This document shows positions 41,424 through 52,039 of a stretch of DNA of 64,000 nt, piece after piece. How positions within the stretch are numbered: the first letter of the stretch is position 1; every line of letters begins with the position of its first letter. A program made the position numbers and the translations under genes. The notes under the pieces were generated by a model, which saw nothing but the letters and a program-made list of their open reading frames with translations, was not told the DNA's origin and made no database searches. This stretch comes from Odontesthes bonariensis (taxonomy: Eukaryota > Chordata > Actinopteri > Atheriniformes > Atherinopsidae), in assembly GCF_027942865.1 (NCBI RefSeq), contig NC_134516.1:24201322-24265321 (forward strand), read 5' to 3'.

Positions 41424-41882
41424 TCATAAAACTGATGAAAGAATAAAGAGCAGGAAGTGAAACCCAGTTTGGAAGTCTGGAAGTTTTGGAAGTCCTGAGG
41501 GGTGTTCCACGAAGCTGGATTCGCAGAAAACCTGGCTTTTCTCGATAGTTCTGGCTAATCTAAGAGAGAGTTCCGCTCCACCAACGTGGCTCTTTTCTTT
41601 CAGTTGCTCTTTCCAGCTCTCTGCCTCCTTCAGAACTGACTGATATTCAGTTTCTGCTGCTGCTGCTTTCAGAGTTTCACACAATCCTGCAGGGACTCGG
41701 TTGCACTGCTTGAGCTCCTGCTCACACTTTTGACGGAGATGCCGCTCACACATCAAACAGTTTTCCACCTTCTTTAGTTTTTCCTCAGTCATGGAGCAGC
41801 CGCTCTCTGCTGCCACTCTTCTGTCTTTTTCTCCTGTCAGAAAGAAATGTTTCTTCAGCAGCTTTGTCCTGAGAATATCCAT
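41424..41882 (-). CDS. Unknown coiled-coil ORF, arm B copy (152 aa)
   Basis: Starts MDILRTKLLKKHFF and has heptad-like 'TEEKLKKVENCLMCERHL', 'KCEQELKQCNRVPAGLCE' and 'YQSVLKEAESWKEQLKEKSH', so a coiled coil is likely for residues 30-115; the rest may read into an intron or UTR. It is the fuller version of the arm A ORF at 17340. With the 74-codon ORF at 42253-42029 (minus) it may form one two-exon gene. No family recognised. Confidence 0.45.
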   Translation of the reverse strand: MDILRTKLLKKHFFLTGEKDRRVAAESGCSMTEEKLKKVENCLMCERHLRQKCEQELKQCNRVPAGLCETLKAAAAETEYQSVLKEAESWKEQLKEKSHVGGAELSLRLARTIEKSQVFCESSFVEHPSGLPKLPDFQTGFHFLLFILSSVL

Positions 41883-42028
41883 CCCATGCTATAAATAGCT
41901 GATCCTGTCATTCTTCTGTCGGTAAGAGTTCTGTCATTTCTCTGATCCATAATCTCGGTCGGCAGCAGAGACGTTAGAGGGAATCCCCTCGGTTTGTGAA
42001 ACTGGAAACTTCCACTTGACTGGAGGAA

Positions 42029-42253
42029 CTACGGAGGCCTGGAGATGATCCTGCAGGAGCTGGACATCCTCTGAGTGAGGAGTCCCAGCTGCAGCAGAGA
42101 CCTGGGGTTGTTCTTTTTCCAACAGTTGCTGGGTTCCTCATAACTTTCCTTACTGCCAAAAGTAATGGGACACGTGTAGAAACCCTCGGGCAAATCGTCG
42201 TCTGCCATGTCACCCCACTGAAGTGGAGGAGATGATTTCTTGGTTTGACTCAT
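42029..42253 (-). CDS. Unknown 74-codon ORF, arm B copy
   Basis: MSQTKKSSPPLQWGDMADDD..., counterpart of 16969-17193. Same length, several replacement differences. An overlapping frame ('VSAAAGTPHSEDVQLLQDHL') is also open in both copies, so the true reading frame is uncertain. Confidence 0.4.
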   Translation of the reverse strand: MSQTKKSSPPLQWGDMADDDLPEGFYTCPITFGSKESYEEPSNCWKKNNPRSLLQLGLLTQRMSSSCRIISRPP

Positions 42254-42849
42254 TTTGCTTGTTGTTTTTAAGAACTCAAAATCAAAATGACTTTTAAGTT
42301 AGTAAGTAAGCGTTGTTTCTAAGTGCTTGTTAAATTGATTATTTGAGATAGTAATTAAGTGTTTTTTAGGTGATGTGAAAACCTTTTTGCTGTGACTTTC
42401 AAATATGCTTCAAAAACTGGACGTGTTTCTTCAGATAAACTCCTGACCAACTGTGAAAAAGCAGTGAAAATGTCTGGCCTGTATAAACTTTGTGATGTCA
42501 AACAAGATCAGAGATGACATCGATTGTGATGTCACTACAGTGATGACATCACAACTTTGTGAAGGCTTCTGTTCTGTCTCTTCTGGTCTGTGGTTCCAAC
42601 CACAGATTCTGGATGGAACTGAAGTCCGGATTCCAGAATGTTGATTTGTGTTCTCTGTTAATCTCTGGACGACTTCAGCTGATTACTTCCTGTCACTGTC
42701 ACGTTGGAAGGTCCACTTCTGCCAGTTTTTCAGCAGCCAGTATCATGTTTTCCACCAGCAGTGTTATCCAAGACAGAATAATGTCAGTTTGTTTAAAATG
42801 TTGCCAAAATAAACTATTACAAATACAACAAATGTCATCTCAGGGCACT

Positions 42850-43320
42850 TCAGTAATAAAGTCCAATTCAAGCCAATTGGAGTTCAATTCATTGTAATTA
42901 TAATCCAATTAATTCAATTCAGAATGAATCTAATTCATTCATACAGAGCAATTCAAAAACTATTTCCTAGCTAAGGAAACCAACAGATGGCACCGAACTT
43001 GCACTATCTCTAATTAGATAGAACTTTTTAATAGTTCTAAGATCATATCTTTCTGGCTTTATTTGCATTTTACAAAGAGTCCCGAGTAATTATGAAAGTG
43101 GGGTTTTAATTAGAAGAAAAAGCCTCAAAATAAAGTGATTTTTAGGAGTATGCAGGGATTCATTTCCATCTAATGAACAGGTCAGTTATATTAAACAGTG
43201 GGCCGTGTGAGCAGCAATCAGGGGAGTAAGGAGTTCACAGATCATAGACAGAGGCAACCGTCCAACTATTCAAAGCTTTTAAAATGAGTAATAAAATCTG
43301 ACAGGTAACAAGGGAAGGAA
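42850..43320 (+). repeat. Dispersed LINE-derived repeat, arm B copy (empty LINE site)
   Basis: Matches 3325-3690 and the reverse complement of arm A on both sides of its LINE. At 43006-43018 the site CTCTAATTAGATAG is uninterrupted. Left part holds ATTCAATT-type words and a CTGAGATGACATTTGTTGT block (as reverse complement) of L2 3' UTR type. Confidence 0.7.
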
Positions 43321-43570
43321 GTCCTTTTATCCTGGAAATATTCTCCAGGTGATAGTCGGCTGACTTCCTAACTGACCTGATCTGGCTGCTGAAGTTCAGC
43401 TCTGAGTCCATAATAACACCCAGATTCCTGCTTGGTTTGTGCTTTTTAACATCACAGCCTGAAGCTGAGCTCAGATTTTTAACAGCTGACAATGACCTCT
43501 GTTTTATCTTTGTTTAGCTGCAGGAAGCTCTGGATCATCCGGTTGGTTATTTGTTGGAGGCTCTTTGCTG
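43235..43570 (-). mobile_element. L2-type LINE relic (arm B)
   Basis: Counterpart of 12420-12756: 'SRNLGVIMDSELNFSSQIRS' and 'YHLENISRIKGLPSL', with the expected Gly of the family at NLGVIMDS retained here. Degraded; no active element. Confidence 0.75.
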
Positions 43571-44355
43571 GGCCAGTTATTCCTCTGTGCCAGCAGCTGA
43601 GCACCAGTTCTGCCAAAACTAACAGGAAACATCATCCTGCACCGCTGGATTATCAACAAGCAACACTGACCAAGTCAGGAGATTAAAAAGGATGCAGAGG
43701 ATAGTCAACCATCTCCTAAACACGGGACTTGTGTTTGACACCAGTCTTTGAACTGCTGTGAGACCGTTGTTTCCTTCATTCGTTTTTCACCTTTTTTTCC
43801 AAAACTACTTGGTCGAAAGGTGTAAAACATTAAAAGTACTGGGTTAAAGTTAGAAAAGCATCATGTTTAGGAAATAAAATACACTTTTGGGGGAAAAACT
43901 TGGCCAATAAGACCAGGAGCTCCTGACCTGTCTCACACATTTCAGTAAGACCTCGGGAAATTGTACCAAAAAGGGCAAAACATGTCTCCTTTAAAGGACC
44001 AATAAGAGCTACATCTCAGACTCTACAGGCCTCATTTAACTTGTTAAATGTGTCAGTGGGTCGGTGTGATAACTCAACATCTAGGATGTTATTTCCAGCT
44101 TCTACGTTTAACTGAAATAGAAAATCTGAGAATTACGACAATTTGGGTAGAGCTATTTTACGACAGTAAATTATTTGGCAGTGACTAAGTGCCTTTAGCA
44201 CAGACAGGAGGGTGGAGGCGAGAGGAGACAATGAGGCTGATACCAGACCAACCAGATGAGCCTCCAGCGTCCACCTGTCCTGATAGTCCCTCACAAGCAG
44301 CTGTCTGTTGTTAGCACGTTAAGCTTTGATTGGTCTGGGCTGGTCTGTGGCATTA

Positions 44356-44363
44356 TTTATAAA
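44356..44363 (+). promoter_or_regulatory. TATA box of the secreted-protein gene
   Basis: TTTATAAA lies 41 bp upstream of the ATG at 44404, leaving a very short 5' UTR of about 15 bases if transcription starts some 30 bp after the box. Also conserved in arm A (11629-11636). Confidence 0.6.
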
Positions 44364-44403
44364 CCTTCACCCTTGCTGTTTCCTCTCATAGCTTGTTTTC
44401 ACC

Positions 44404-45989
44404 ATGAGAGCTGCTGGGTTCTTCCTGAGGTATAAGCACAAGCTGTCTTTTACAGTTTTTGTTTGGTTGATTGGAAACATGAGTTAATATTGCATTCTTA
44501 CTCTTTGTTGTACATGATTTCAGGGTTTCCCTCTTTGCCTTGTTGACTGCTGCTACGTGGGGTTTTCCCACTAAAGGTGTGCTATCATCTGTTGTGGTAA
44601 AACATTACATGCTTGCTTGAATCAGCTTCTGCTAAACTTGTTCTCATGCACCCAGGTTCAAAATCAGCAGGCCAGAGCAGCAGCGGCACAAGAGCTGCAG
44701 GTAATTTTGGCTCTTACCAGGGAGCAGCCGCTGGCCGCCCGGTGACCGTGCCCTACACTGCTTCCAGTGACGTTTATGTGGCGACACCTGTGCAAGCCTC
44801 TGGTGTAAGTCGACCTGTTCTTCAGGCAGACCCAAGAATCAGTGGCTATGGCTCATTTGTGCCAACGCAACTGGTTGCCCAAGCTCCTGGCTTTGTCCAA
44901 GCTCCTGGCCTTGTCCAAGGTGCTCTTCAGGCAGACCCAAGATTCAGCAGCTCTGGCTCCGTTGTGCCCGTGCAAATGGCTGTCCAAGCTTCTGGTGTCC
45001 CACAGGCTGTTCAGACGGGTCCAGCATTGAGCAGCTTGAGCTCTGGCCTGCCTGCAACAGGATACTCTGTCACTTATGTGCCTGTTGACGTAGGATCTGA
45101 CGCTGGCGCTCTGCAACCTGGAGCTGCCCAATCTGGACCACAAGGTAAATCTTCTGCTTGGAGTGTAGATGGCCCAAAATATGTTTGGAAGCCTAAAGGT
45201 GTCTGTGCGTTTTCATGTAGTCACTAGCAAATTTAGCCGAACTCTATTCTGAAGCCGAAACCTGCTGTGTTTGAATTGTAAAAAATTCCGAACATGTGTA
45301 TTAAAACAAAATGATGCTCAGGTGTGTAATGGCTCCCTTCTGCTTGGAGGAAAGGCCCTTCACTTTAAGCAGCCTTACTGGGGCACCAAAGCGAACCTGA
45401 GCATTGCACCTGTAGTTTTCATTTGGCCTGCTCAAAATCTCTGGAGAGGGGGTTGAGCTTTTAACTTTACATCCTAGGAAACTGATGTCAACACTCTGTG
45501 GTTTCAGAACTTCTGCTGTGAAAAGGACTAATTGTGAAATGTCTCCACACAGAAACCCAGTGGGCTATTGCTCCCTCAGTCTTTGAGGATGCGTCAGCCC
45601 AAGCCCTCAGCCTCACTGACGTTCTCCCTGCAGCCCCTCTGTCACCACCTGGCCCTGTCCTCCAGTCAGGGGAGACCTCCAGTGTCACCAAGGAAGCTGA
45701 ACTCGGGAATTACCAGCAGCAGACGGAGGAATTCGGCTACCCAGATGACCGCCAAGGGTCTGGACCGGGATCCGCAACCGTACTGGTGCCACGCTTTGGT
45801 GTGGGTGGATCTCCTGACTTTGACTACAGGCTTTTGTACGGCTTGTACCCTTCTGGAACCTACAGCACCTTCAGCCAGCAGCATGAGAAGGGCAAAGACT
45901 ACTTTCAGGACGTCCACTACTTGAAGGAGCATATTACTGACAGCCATGGTTCTGGGCAGCAGAAAAAGTTCTTCCCTAGTGCCCGCTAG
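44404..45989 (+). CDS. Secreted repeat-rich protein, ~352 aa (unrecognised family)
   Basis: Four exons with GT-AG borders and matching phase: 44404-44429, 44524-44576, 44656-45198, 45553-45989. Together they make 1059 nt, exactly 353 codons with the stop. Exons 1-2 give the signal peptide MRAAGFFLRVSLFALLTAA, cut near TWG-FP. Exon 3 is low-complexity (Ser, Gly, Val, Gln, Pro, Ala) with two imperfect 'LQADPRxSxxGSxVPxQ' repeats and ends KYVWKPKG. Exon 4 carries 'FDYRLLYGLYPSGTYSTFS' and ends GQQKKFFPSAR. It is nearly free of Cys after the signal peptide, with no membrane segment. AATAAA is at 46120. Likely a secreted structural or matrix protein (egg coat, ECM or mucus are possibilities; inference). 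Intron phases 2-1-1 argue against the SCPP family. The tail-to-tail neighbour at 48995 looks like a paralogue. Confidence 0.75.
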
Positions 45990-46129
45990 AGCTGAACATG
46001 ATGTGCAGAGGGTATGTTGAGTGGTACCTGCAAATGTCTATCTCAATGCTGGAACTAATCTGGTTCTGTTTCAGATTGGAAAGCTGAATCCAACAGCAAA
46101 AGATTCTTTTTAGTCTTTGAATAAAATCT

Positions 46130-46981
46130 TGTCAAATGATCTCGCTTCAGAAACTATGGCCTGTGTACACCATCTGGGTTCAAGGCAAATGGCAGGCATC
46201 GCCTGTCATATTTGACTCGGACATTCTGCTTTTGGTTTCAAACATGGCGTCTCAAAGCTCTGCATCTTGAGAGGAATTGCTATGGAAGTGTTAAATAGTT
46301 GCTCAATTGACTATAGTGATCAGCTACAGCATCCTTTACAGCCATTTCTCTACACCTGTACATGGCAGCCAGACACAACCCCTTCTATAGGTTGCTGAGA
46401 GCACGGTAGCCAACCTGAAGGCTTGCCAACCCAACGTTGTGCTTGAAATACTTGGCTGGTTACTCCTTAAATATTCTTCTACAGTTGAGCCACAGCCAGT
46501 GCTGTCTTCAGCAGTCTTGTCAAATGATGACCTTGCCAAGGGTTTTTTTTTTTTTTTTTTTTTTTTGCTTAAGTTAACAGACTTAACTACTTGTATAGGT
46601 GGTTTATTCAAGTTGAAACATTTAACAATTTTTGTTTCATGTTATGCAAAGTCTATTTTCTTGAATATTTTAAAGATGTAACCTCATGTTGCTGGTGGTC
46701 GAATGTTACGGTAACTGTAGCTCGTATACAACTGTCAAGGCTTCTAAATTTTTCCAACTGACCAAAATCTGAAGTATTTCCAGGCGGGCCTTTATATATT
46801 ATTGGGGGTTAAAATCACTTTCTTTGTGTCTGCAGTCAAGTTGGGCCCTAAACTTTCTGCCATTAAGTGAATCAACTTTCAGCAGTGACGCTTTACCAGA
46901 CGGTGTGACCTGTCCCTGACCCCGTCATGGAGTGTGCCGACTCAAGGCAGATGTTTTTCAACATTCGAATATTAATTTTCA

Positions 46982-47015
<34 letters not shown>

Positions 47016-47085
47016 CCTATTCAAATTTAGAATATTCTTTGACCACCCTACCCTGTACCACTCTACTATTGTGCTTTAATAGGCA
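46130..47085. other. Intergenic, no gene recognised
   Basis: Holds two long T runs (about 24 T near 46543-46566 and about 28 T near 46983-47010), possible tails of minus-strand retroposed copies, and an unassigned repeat-like stretch. The minus ORF 46611-46336 has no recognised domain. Confidence 0.4.
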
Positions 47086-47089
47086 ACTT

Positions 47090-47345
47090 GTTGCCTTTCC
47101 ACTCTGTAATGGCAGGTTCTGCAGTTGTGCCAGAACATGCCTATTGATGTTGCATCCTCTGAATGCAATAAAGAATTACAGTAGTCAAATCCTGCAGTAA
47201 CAAATGCATGGAGCAGTTTTACTGCATCACTAAGACAGTTCCTGATTTTAACAATATTACGAAGGTGAAAGAAGGCAGTCCTAGAAACCTGTTTTATGTG
47301 CATTGAATGATAAATTCTGGTCAAAAATAACTCCAAGATTCCTCA
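47090..47345 (-). mobile_element. L2-type LINE relic (reverse-transcriptase C-terminus)
   Basis: Minus-strand 'MHIKQVSRTAFFHLRNIVKI' and 'KLLHAFVTAGFDYCNSLL' match the conserved HI..V...F..LRNI.KIR and LVHAFVTSRLDYCNSLL blocks of L2-type LINEs. Short, 5'-truncated and old. Confidence 0.75.
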
Positions 47346-47412
47346 CTGGAACTATCTTACCATGGATACTTTACTCAATGTATCCAGTTTAGGGTAGTGG
47401 AAGCCTTTAGCC

Positions 47413-47974
47413 CAGTGATACTATTTTTTTTCCACAAGAGCCACATTGGCAGAGCAACTTTTATGACAACATACTAAGTCCCCTTTTGCAAATATGCATT
47501 TCTACATATAAAACATCCCACAAAAAAAGAAACAACATAGCCAATAAATTTTCAATTAAGACCACATTTACCTGAATACTGGAATCCTTAATACTCAATA
47601 CTGGAAGCTGGCATGCATGTCCTTGACTTTCTTCATGTTGTATTTGTAGTTTGTTGCAATCATAGTGAGACATTCAAGATGAGCATGGTTTAGTCTTTTT
47701 TTAATTAAAAACAGACCCATTGTGCCTGCATCTCGCTAATGGAGCTAGCGTGCACTGCGGTCAAGTGTGACGGTGGTTTAAGCGGGCTGCGTTGCCAGGT
47801 TTAACAGAGCCCCCTTTAGGAAACACCATTAAGCCTTAATAAAAATACTTCCTACTGTGCAGTATTCGCTGTGTGTTATGACAAAATTTGTTATTGTTAC
47901 CATATTGTTATAAGCTACTATGCGAGTGCAAGCCACCAATTAAAGCTTGAGGAGCCGCATAATGAGTATCTCTG
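47413..47974. mobile_element. Non-autonomous hAT element, 562 bp
   Basis: Left end CAGTGATACTATTTTT..AGAGCC and right end (inverse) CAGAGATACTCATTATGC.GGCTC are terminal inverted repeats. A perfect 8-bp duplication CTTTAGCC flanks it (47405-47412 and 47975-47982). No transposase ORF inside. Confidence 0.85.
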
Positions 47975-47982
47975 CTTTAGCC

Positions 47983-48840
47983 TATCCTTGCTGCCAATTG
48001 AAAGAGTCAGGGTACACCCTGGACAGCTCTCCAGTCCACTCTGCAAAAGGTCTAATAATTTCCACACTTCCATTCACTGAGACTCTGCTAGAACTGTTTG
48101 GAGACCTTTTCTAGAGGGCCGTATCAGAGAGCCTACTGTGGGAGAGCACTTTGAAAGTTTGATTGTGCCAACTATTGCTAGTTTAATAGCAAGTGATCTG
48201 AATCGAAGGAGTTAAAAAATATTTTGCAAATTGATCATGTAGCTTTGCACTCGAGGGAATTTTAAAATGCATCTTCCACATGTGGTAGAATCAAGAAAAC
48301 AAAAGCAGAGGAGATATTTAAGTCTTGTGTAGGATGAAAACCAACATGGGAAGATGTGATGCCATGTTAAGGACCGAGTCTGTATGAAGCAGTGTCATAG
48401 CCCTCCAGCTGGTGTTCCAGGTGAGATGAACAAAGGCCGCACACACAGAGGGCAAGTCGAGACAGTTGGTTAAGAGGGATGTATGGCTCTGATGAGGCAC
48501 ACAGAAGACACCAAGTGGTGCCAAGCAGAGGGGCAAGGCTACGTAGCATAGGCTAATGAGTCACATGTAATTAAAGCTTGGAAAAGGCCAGCGAGTGCAG
48601 ATTTAACTGAAACACCTTCATGGTGCAAGGGCAAGCAAGGCAACTGTACTGAGCTTCAAGTTATTTTAGTCTGGGTTTGTGTAATGCAAGTCAACCATAA
48701 GGAGAAGGAAACATGTAGGGGTGGAATTGAAAGCAGCAGTATTCAGTTTGCCCTTCAAAACCAGAATCAGCCTCAGTGGGTGTGGTGAAGACTCAAAGCT
48801 ATGAAGTGAAAACAAACCTTGAGATCAAGTATTCAATACA
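47983..48840. other. Intergenic, no gene recognised
   Basis: Begins with a short 'GGGTACACCCTGGACAGCTC' block common in fish interspersed repeats. The rest shows no ORF or element I can name, and it ends at the 3' end of the minus-strand gene (AATAAA at 48856-48851). Confidence 0.4.
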
Positions 48841-48994
48841 CAGACCTCATTTTATTGATCAAGTTTATTTTGCCAGAGTTCAGCCACATGTTGGAATCTC
48901 CATGGAAGTGTCCATGAGAGTCACCTGCAGAAAACAGAAGGGGTCAGTATTGATACAGGAGTCTCAATACTTCAGACACAAGTCCAGCTTTACC

Positions 48995-50021
48995 TCAGTA
49001 CAACTTCTGCCCTTTAGACCCAGTCTTGGCATCAGCGTGGTCAAAAGCATCCTGGGAGTATTTGGCGTACGAACTGGAGTCGCGGGCTCGTTGGTAGCCA
49101 CTGCTGGACTGGACGACGTGGGATGAAGGGTATACAGTGCGCATCTCAGATGTGTCCTTAGGGACCTGGTCAGAGGTCCAGACAGACTGTGGGAAAGAAC
49201 TGTCGATCTTCAAGTTCATTAGGGCAGCAAGGAAACGAGCAAAGTCTGCGTCCTGCGCAGTAAAGCCAGCATTAGACTCAGAGGAGCCGCTGCCGTAGCC
49301 AGACCCAGAGGAGCCGCTGCCGTAGCCAGACCCAGAGGAGGAGCCGCTGCCGTAGCCAGACCCAGAGGAGCCGCTGCCGTAGCCAGATCCAGAGGACCAG
49401 CTGCCGTAGCCAGATCCAGAGGACCAGCTGCCGTAGCCAGACCCAGAGGACCCGCTGCCAGAGCCAGAGGACCCGTCGCCGTAGCCAGAGACAGAGGAGC
49501 CGCTGCCGTAGCCAGAGACGCTACTACCAGAGCCTGAGGATCCACTGTTTTGACCTGAGCCCAGAAATTAGTTGAAGCAAAGTATGACAGTACGATTAGT
49601 CATGCTGTCAGTAGCCTCTGTATCACTGCCAATATGTTTAGTAACAATAAACAAAGCTAAAGGACTATTTGAATATCAAGTGGGTCATTAAACCTGAAGT
49701 CTAATATATTGTAAGATTTGGTGCTGCATGATTAATATAGTTGCAGACCCTCTTCCCTCTCATTCCTACCAACATCATGGGTTGAGCATGTCCAGACTAA
49801 ACAACTTCCCATGTTGGCTGCCTTTATATAAACTGCACCTAAATGTTGATATACTTGCTTTTCTGGGGGGGATAACATGTTCCAATGCTGAAGAGCAGGA
49901 CACAAAGCCAGGAAATCCTGTTTGGATTTCAAAAGAAAAGAAAGAAACTTTAGTATATAGGAGAACAAAAACCTAAACCATTAAACATGAAGACTCACCT
50001 GAAGAAAACCTTAAACAACAT
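48995..50021 (-). CDS. Secreted Ser/Gly/Tyr-repeat protein, ~211 aa (unrecognised family)
   Basis: Minus strand, three exons: 50021-49999 (MLFKVFF), 49917-49855 (signal peptide continues RISWLCVLLFSIGTCYPPQ) and 49544-48995. Using the acceptor at 49545 the CDS is 636 nt and in frame. The acceptor at 49555, equivalent in position to the paralogue's, puts the body out of frame. The body holds about eight SGSGYGSGS-type repeats from 27/30-bp tandem units (49283-49520), then 'AQDADFARFLAALMNLKIDS' and a Ser/Tyr-rich tail ending 'DHADAKTGSKGQKLY'. A TATA box is at 50144-50139 and a poly(A) signal at 48856. Exon plan, signal peptide, Cys-poor Ser/Gly body and basic C-terminal tail (GQKLY against GQQKKFFPSAR) resemble the convergent gene at 44404. 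A secreted matrix-like role is inferred. Confidence 0.7.
49283..49520 (-). repeat. In-frame 27/30-bp tandem repeat coding for SGSGYGS(G/W)S
   Basis: About eight copies of GAGCCGCTGCCGTAGCCAGA-type units (plus-strand wording) inside the last exon of the gene above. Unit length is a multiple of three throughout, so copy-number change would keep the frame. Confidence 0.85.
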
Positions 50022-50149
50022 GTTGAACAAGACAAAACAGCAGCAACACAATTCAGATAAAACTGGTCAAAAACAGCACTCTAGTGACTGCTGTTGAGAG
50101 AAGATTTGTGCTGTAACTCATCTGAGGCTGCAGCTGATTTTATATTGGT

Positions 50150-51676
50150 GCTCTACCTGCTCTAATTACACTCATAAACCTCACCTGGGACCCAGTCAGA
50201 TCGTGCTGCATTCAATTCAGCTCTGAAAATGAACACTTCTGACATTTAAAAAGGTTTGTTGCAACATGTGAGGAATGAACATGGGATGACTCTAAAATAA
50301 TGTTGACTCCTTGGCAGGAATAAGGAGCTCTGCAGCTCTCTCATCCAGAGGATCTAGAAGCATGGATGTGTTTGGAACATAGCAGAGGGTGTATTCTTAC
50401 TAAAGTCACGCTAACTGCCTTCTGCGCACTCTGAGATGTTTAAAGCTCAGATTAATATCTGAGCTGAGATGTAGAAACGTGAGACAACATGATGCAAAGC
50501 TGCTCTTTTATTAAGTGATATGGAGGAGATCTTAGATTTATTTCAGATGAACTTGATTAAACAGGACATAACGGAGGTTAAATGTTTAAAGCACCTTGTG
50601 CCATCATTTTGTTCATATCTGGAAGTGTTTCTCAAATTTGTCTTGACGATTTCTGTGGATTTCCATCATTCCTCCTGAAAACTTGTTGCCTTGTGAGAAC
50701 AACCAAAGACTCCCACAGACTCCCTGTGACAGCAAACTTCCAACATGGGAATTGTGACATTTGAGCACTTTATAGTCTGTAGGCGACTGTTTTCTGTTCT
50801 TTGTACTGTGGAGGCTTTACCAGCCATCAGTGAGGTGGAACTGTACTGAAAATGCACTGAAGTTAAAGTTACATTTTTAACTCATTTAAAAGGGAAAATG
50901 TGTCTATTTGAATAATGCTCTTTTTTAATATGGGTCTAAGTTTCTGAGAAAGTATTTTTTACTGTAAAATGTTGACTGTCACACCTGAACTTCATATTTA
51001 TATATGAAAATGAGAATATTTATATCCCCAGGTTGTTTTAATTCTGAAAACTAACATTTGTTACAGTAGTTCACATCATCTGTCCTCATAATTACTTTCA
51101 TAAAATCCAACAAAGACCAGACTTTATCAAGTTTATATTTAAACTGCAACCTGCAGGTTAACAATGTGAGTGACTTAAAGTGTGGGAACAAGTCCACAGA
51201 AGTTTTTCTTTTAATTATATGTCGACTATGTGCAAGTAGTCCCCACAGGCAGTGTCCTTGCTGTAGGGACGACCAGGTAAGACATCTGATTCTCACATAT
51301 AGATGGAACATTTGATGTTGCATTAGGCCCAGTATTAATCAGACATGTTTGTTCATGTTCCAGACAGGATAGTGAATGCTTTTGTGCACAGTCCACTGTG
51401 TGGTTGTACAGCTCACGACTTAACTGAATATATTCCAACACCTGGCTCGCCTTCCTGCATCCAAATGTAGAACAAAATAGATGCTTGATCTGTAAAATCT
51501 GATGTAATGAACAGAATCCATGAGACTTGTTTGATTCATTCATTAATTTAATACATTTATTCTAACCCTCCCCGGGCTCTGGGGAGGATTCATCCATCAG
51601 ACCTGCTGCCACTGATTTTCAGTCCACTTCTTGTGTCATTTAGCACAGCTCAGCCTTTTCTCCCCGTTTCCCCTCC
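50150..51676. other. Intergenic, no gene recognised
   Basis: AT-rich single-copy-looking sequence. Short ORFs (for example 51543-51226 minus) have no recognised domain. Confidence 0.4.
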
Positions 51677-51830
51677 TTAAGAACGGCTTCTTGGCAGCCA
51701 CCGTTCCATGGATTCATTTCTGATGAGGCTTCATTGAACAGCTGAAGGTCCAGATGCATCCCTGGGAATCACCCATTTTCTGCAAAAATGCCATTTCATG
51801 CATGTTAAACTGTTATTTTATAGATGCAAC
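51677..51830 (+). repeat. 150-bp dispersed repeat, copy 1
   Basis: TTAAGAACGGCTTCTTGGC...TTTATAGATGCAAC is about 90% identical by eye to 60454-60608. The two copies are followed by unrelated sequences. No coding sense or tRNA-like head was seen. Confidence 0.75.
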
Positions 51831-51859
51831 AAAAGAAATGGGAACAGATGACAAATTCT

Positions 51860-51990
51860 TCCCATCCCTGAATTTTAGCTTGAGCAGCTACTGATGACGC
51901 AGTCCTTTTGGCCACCTGGTACCTGGCAATGATGACCTTCTGGCCACACAGCTCTGCAATTGAGGCTGAGAGGCGCCTTTCAGTTTCCAT
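51860..51990 (-). mobile_element. Possible LINE fragment
   Basis: Minus-strand 'ARYQVAKRTASSVAAQAKI' followed by WEEF resembles the 'RYRLAKRTAASVVAEAK..VWEEFGEAM' segment of a common fish LINE ORF2. Very short. Confidence 0.35.
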
Positions 51991-52039
51991 GACCCAACCT
52001 CAATGTATACATTTAATTAAAAAAAAAAAAAAAAAAACA

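Larger units (their letters stand above)
35437..44466 (-). repeat. Arm B of the inverted duplication
   Basis: Reverse-complement partner of 11530-18110, expanded by a TTAA fold-back element (35889-37082), tRNA-Thr copies, a gypsy element (37491-41100) and an ACTAAAAC-rich repeat. The inner junction is near 35437 and the outer junction lies in intron 1 of the secreted-protein gene at about 44466. The arms are about 17.3 kb apart. Confidence 0.9.

Noticed and set aside
49219-49545. Ala/Leu-rich ORF 'LATAAGPLDLATAAGPL' on minus
   Set aside because: It is the alternative frame of the SGSGYGSGS repeat exon, which has the better splice and tail support.
44404-50021. SCPP (enamel/bone matrix) gene identity for the secreted pair
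   Set aside because: SCPP genes have phase-0 introns and a separate 5' UTR exon; here phases are 2, 1, 1 and the start codon is in exon 1.
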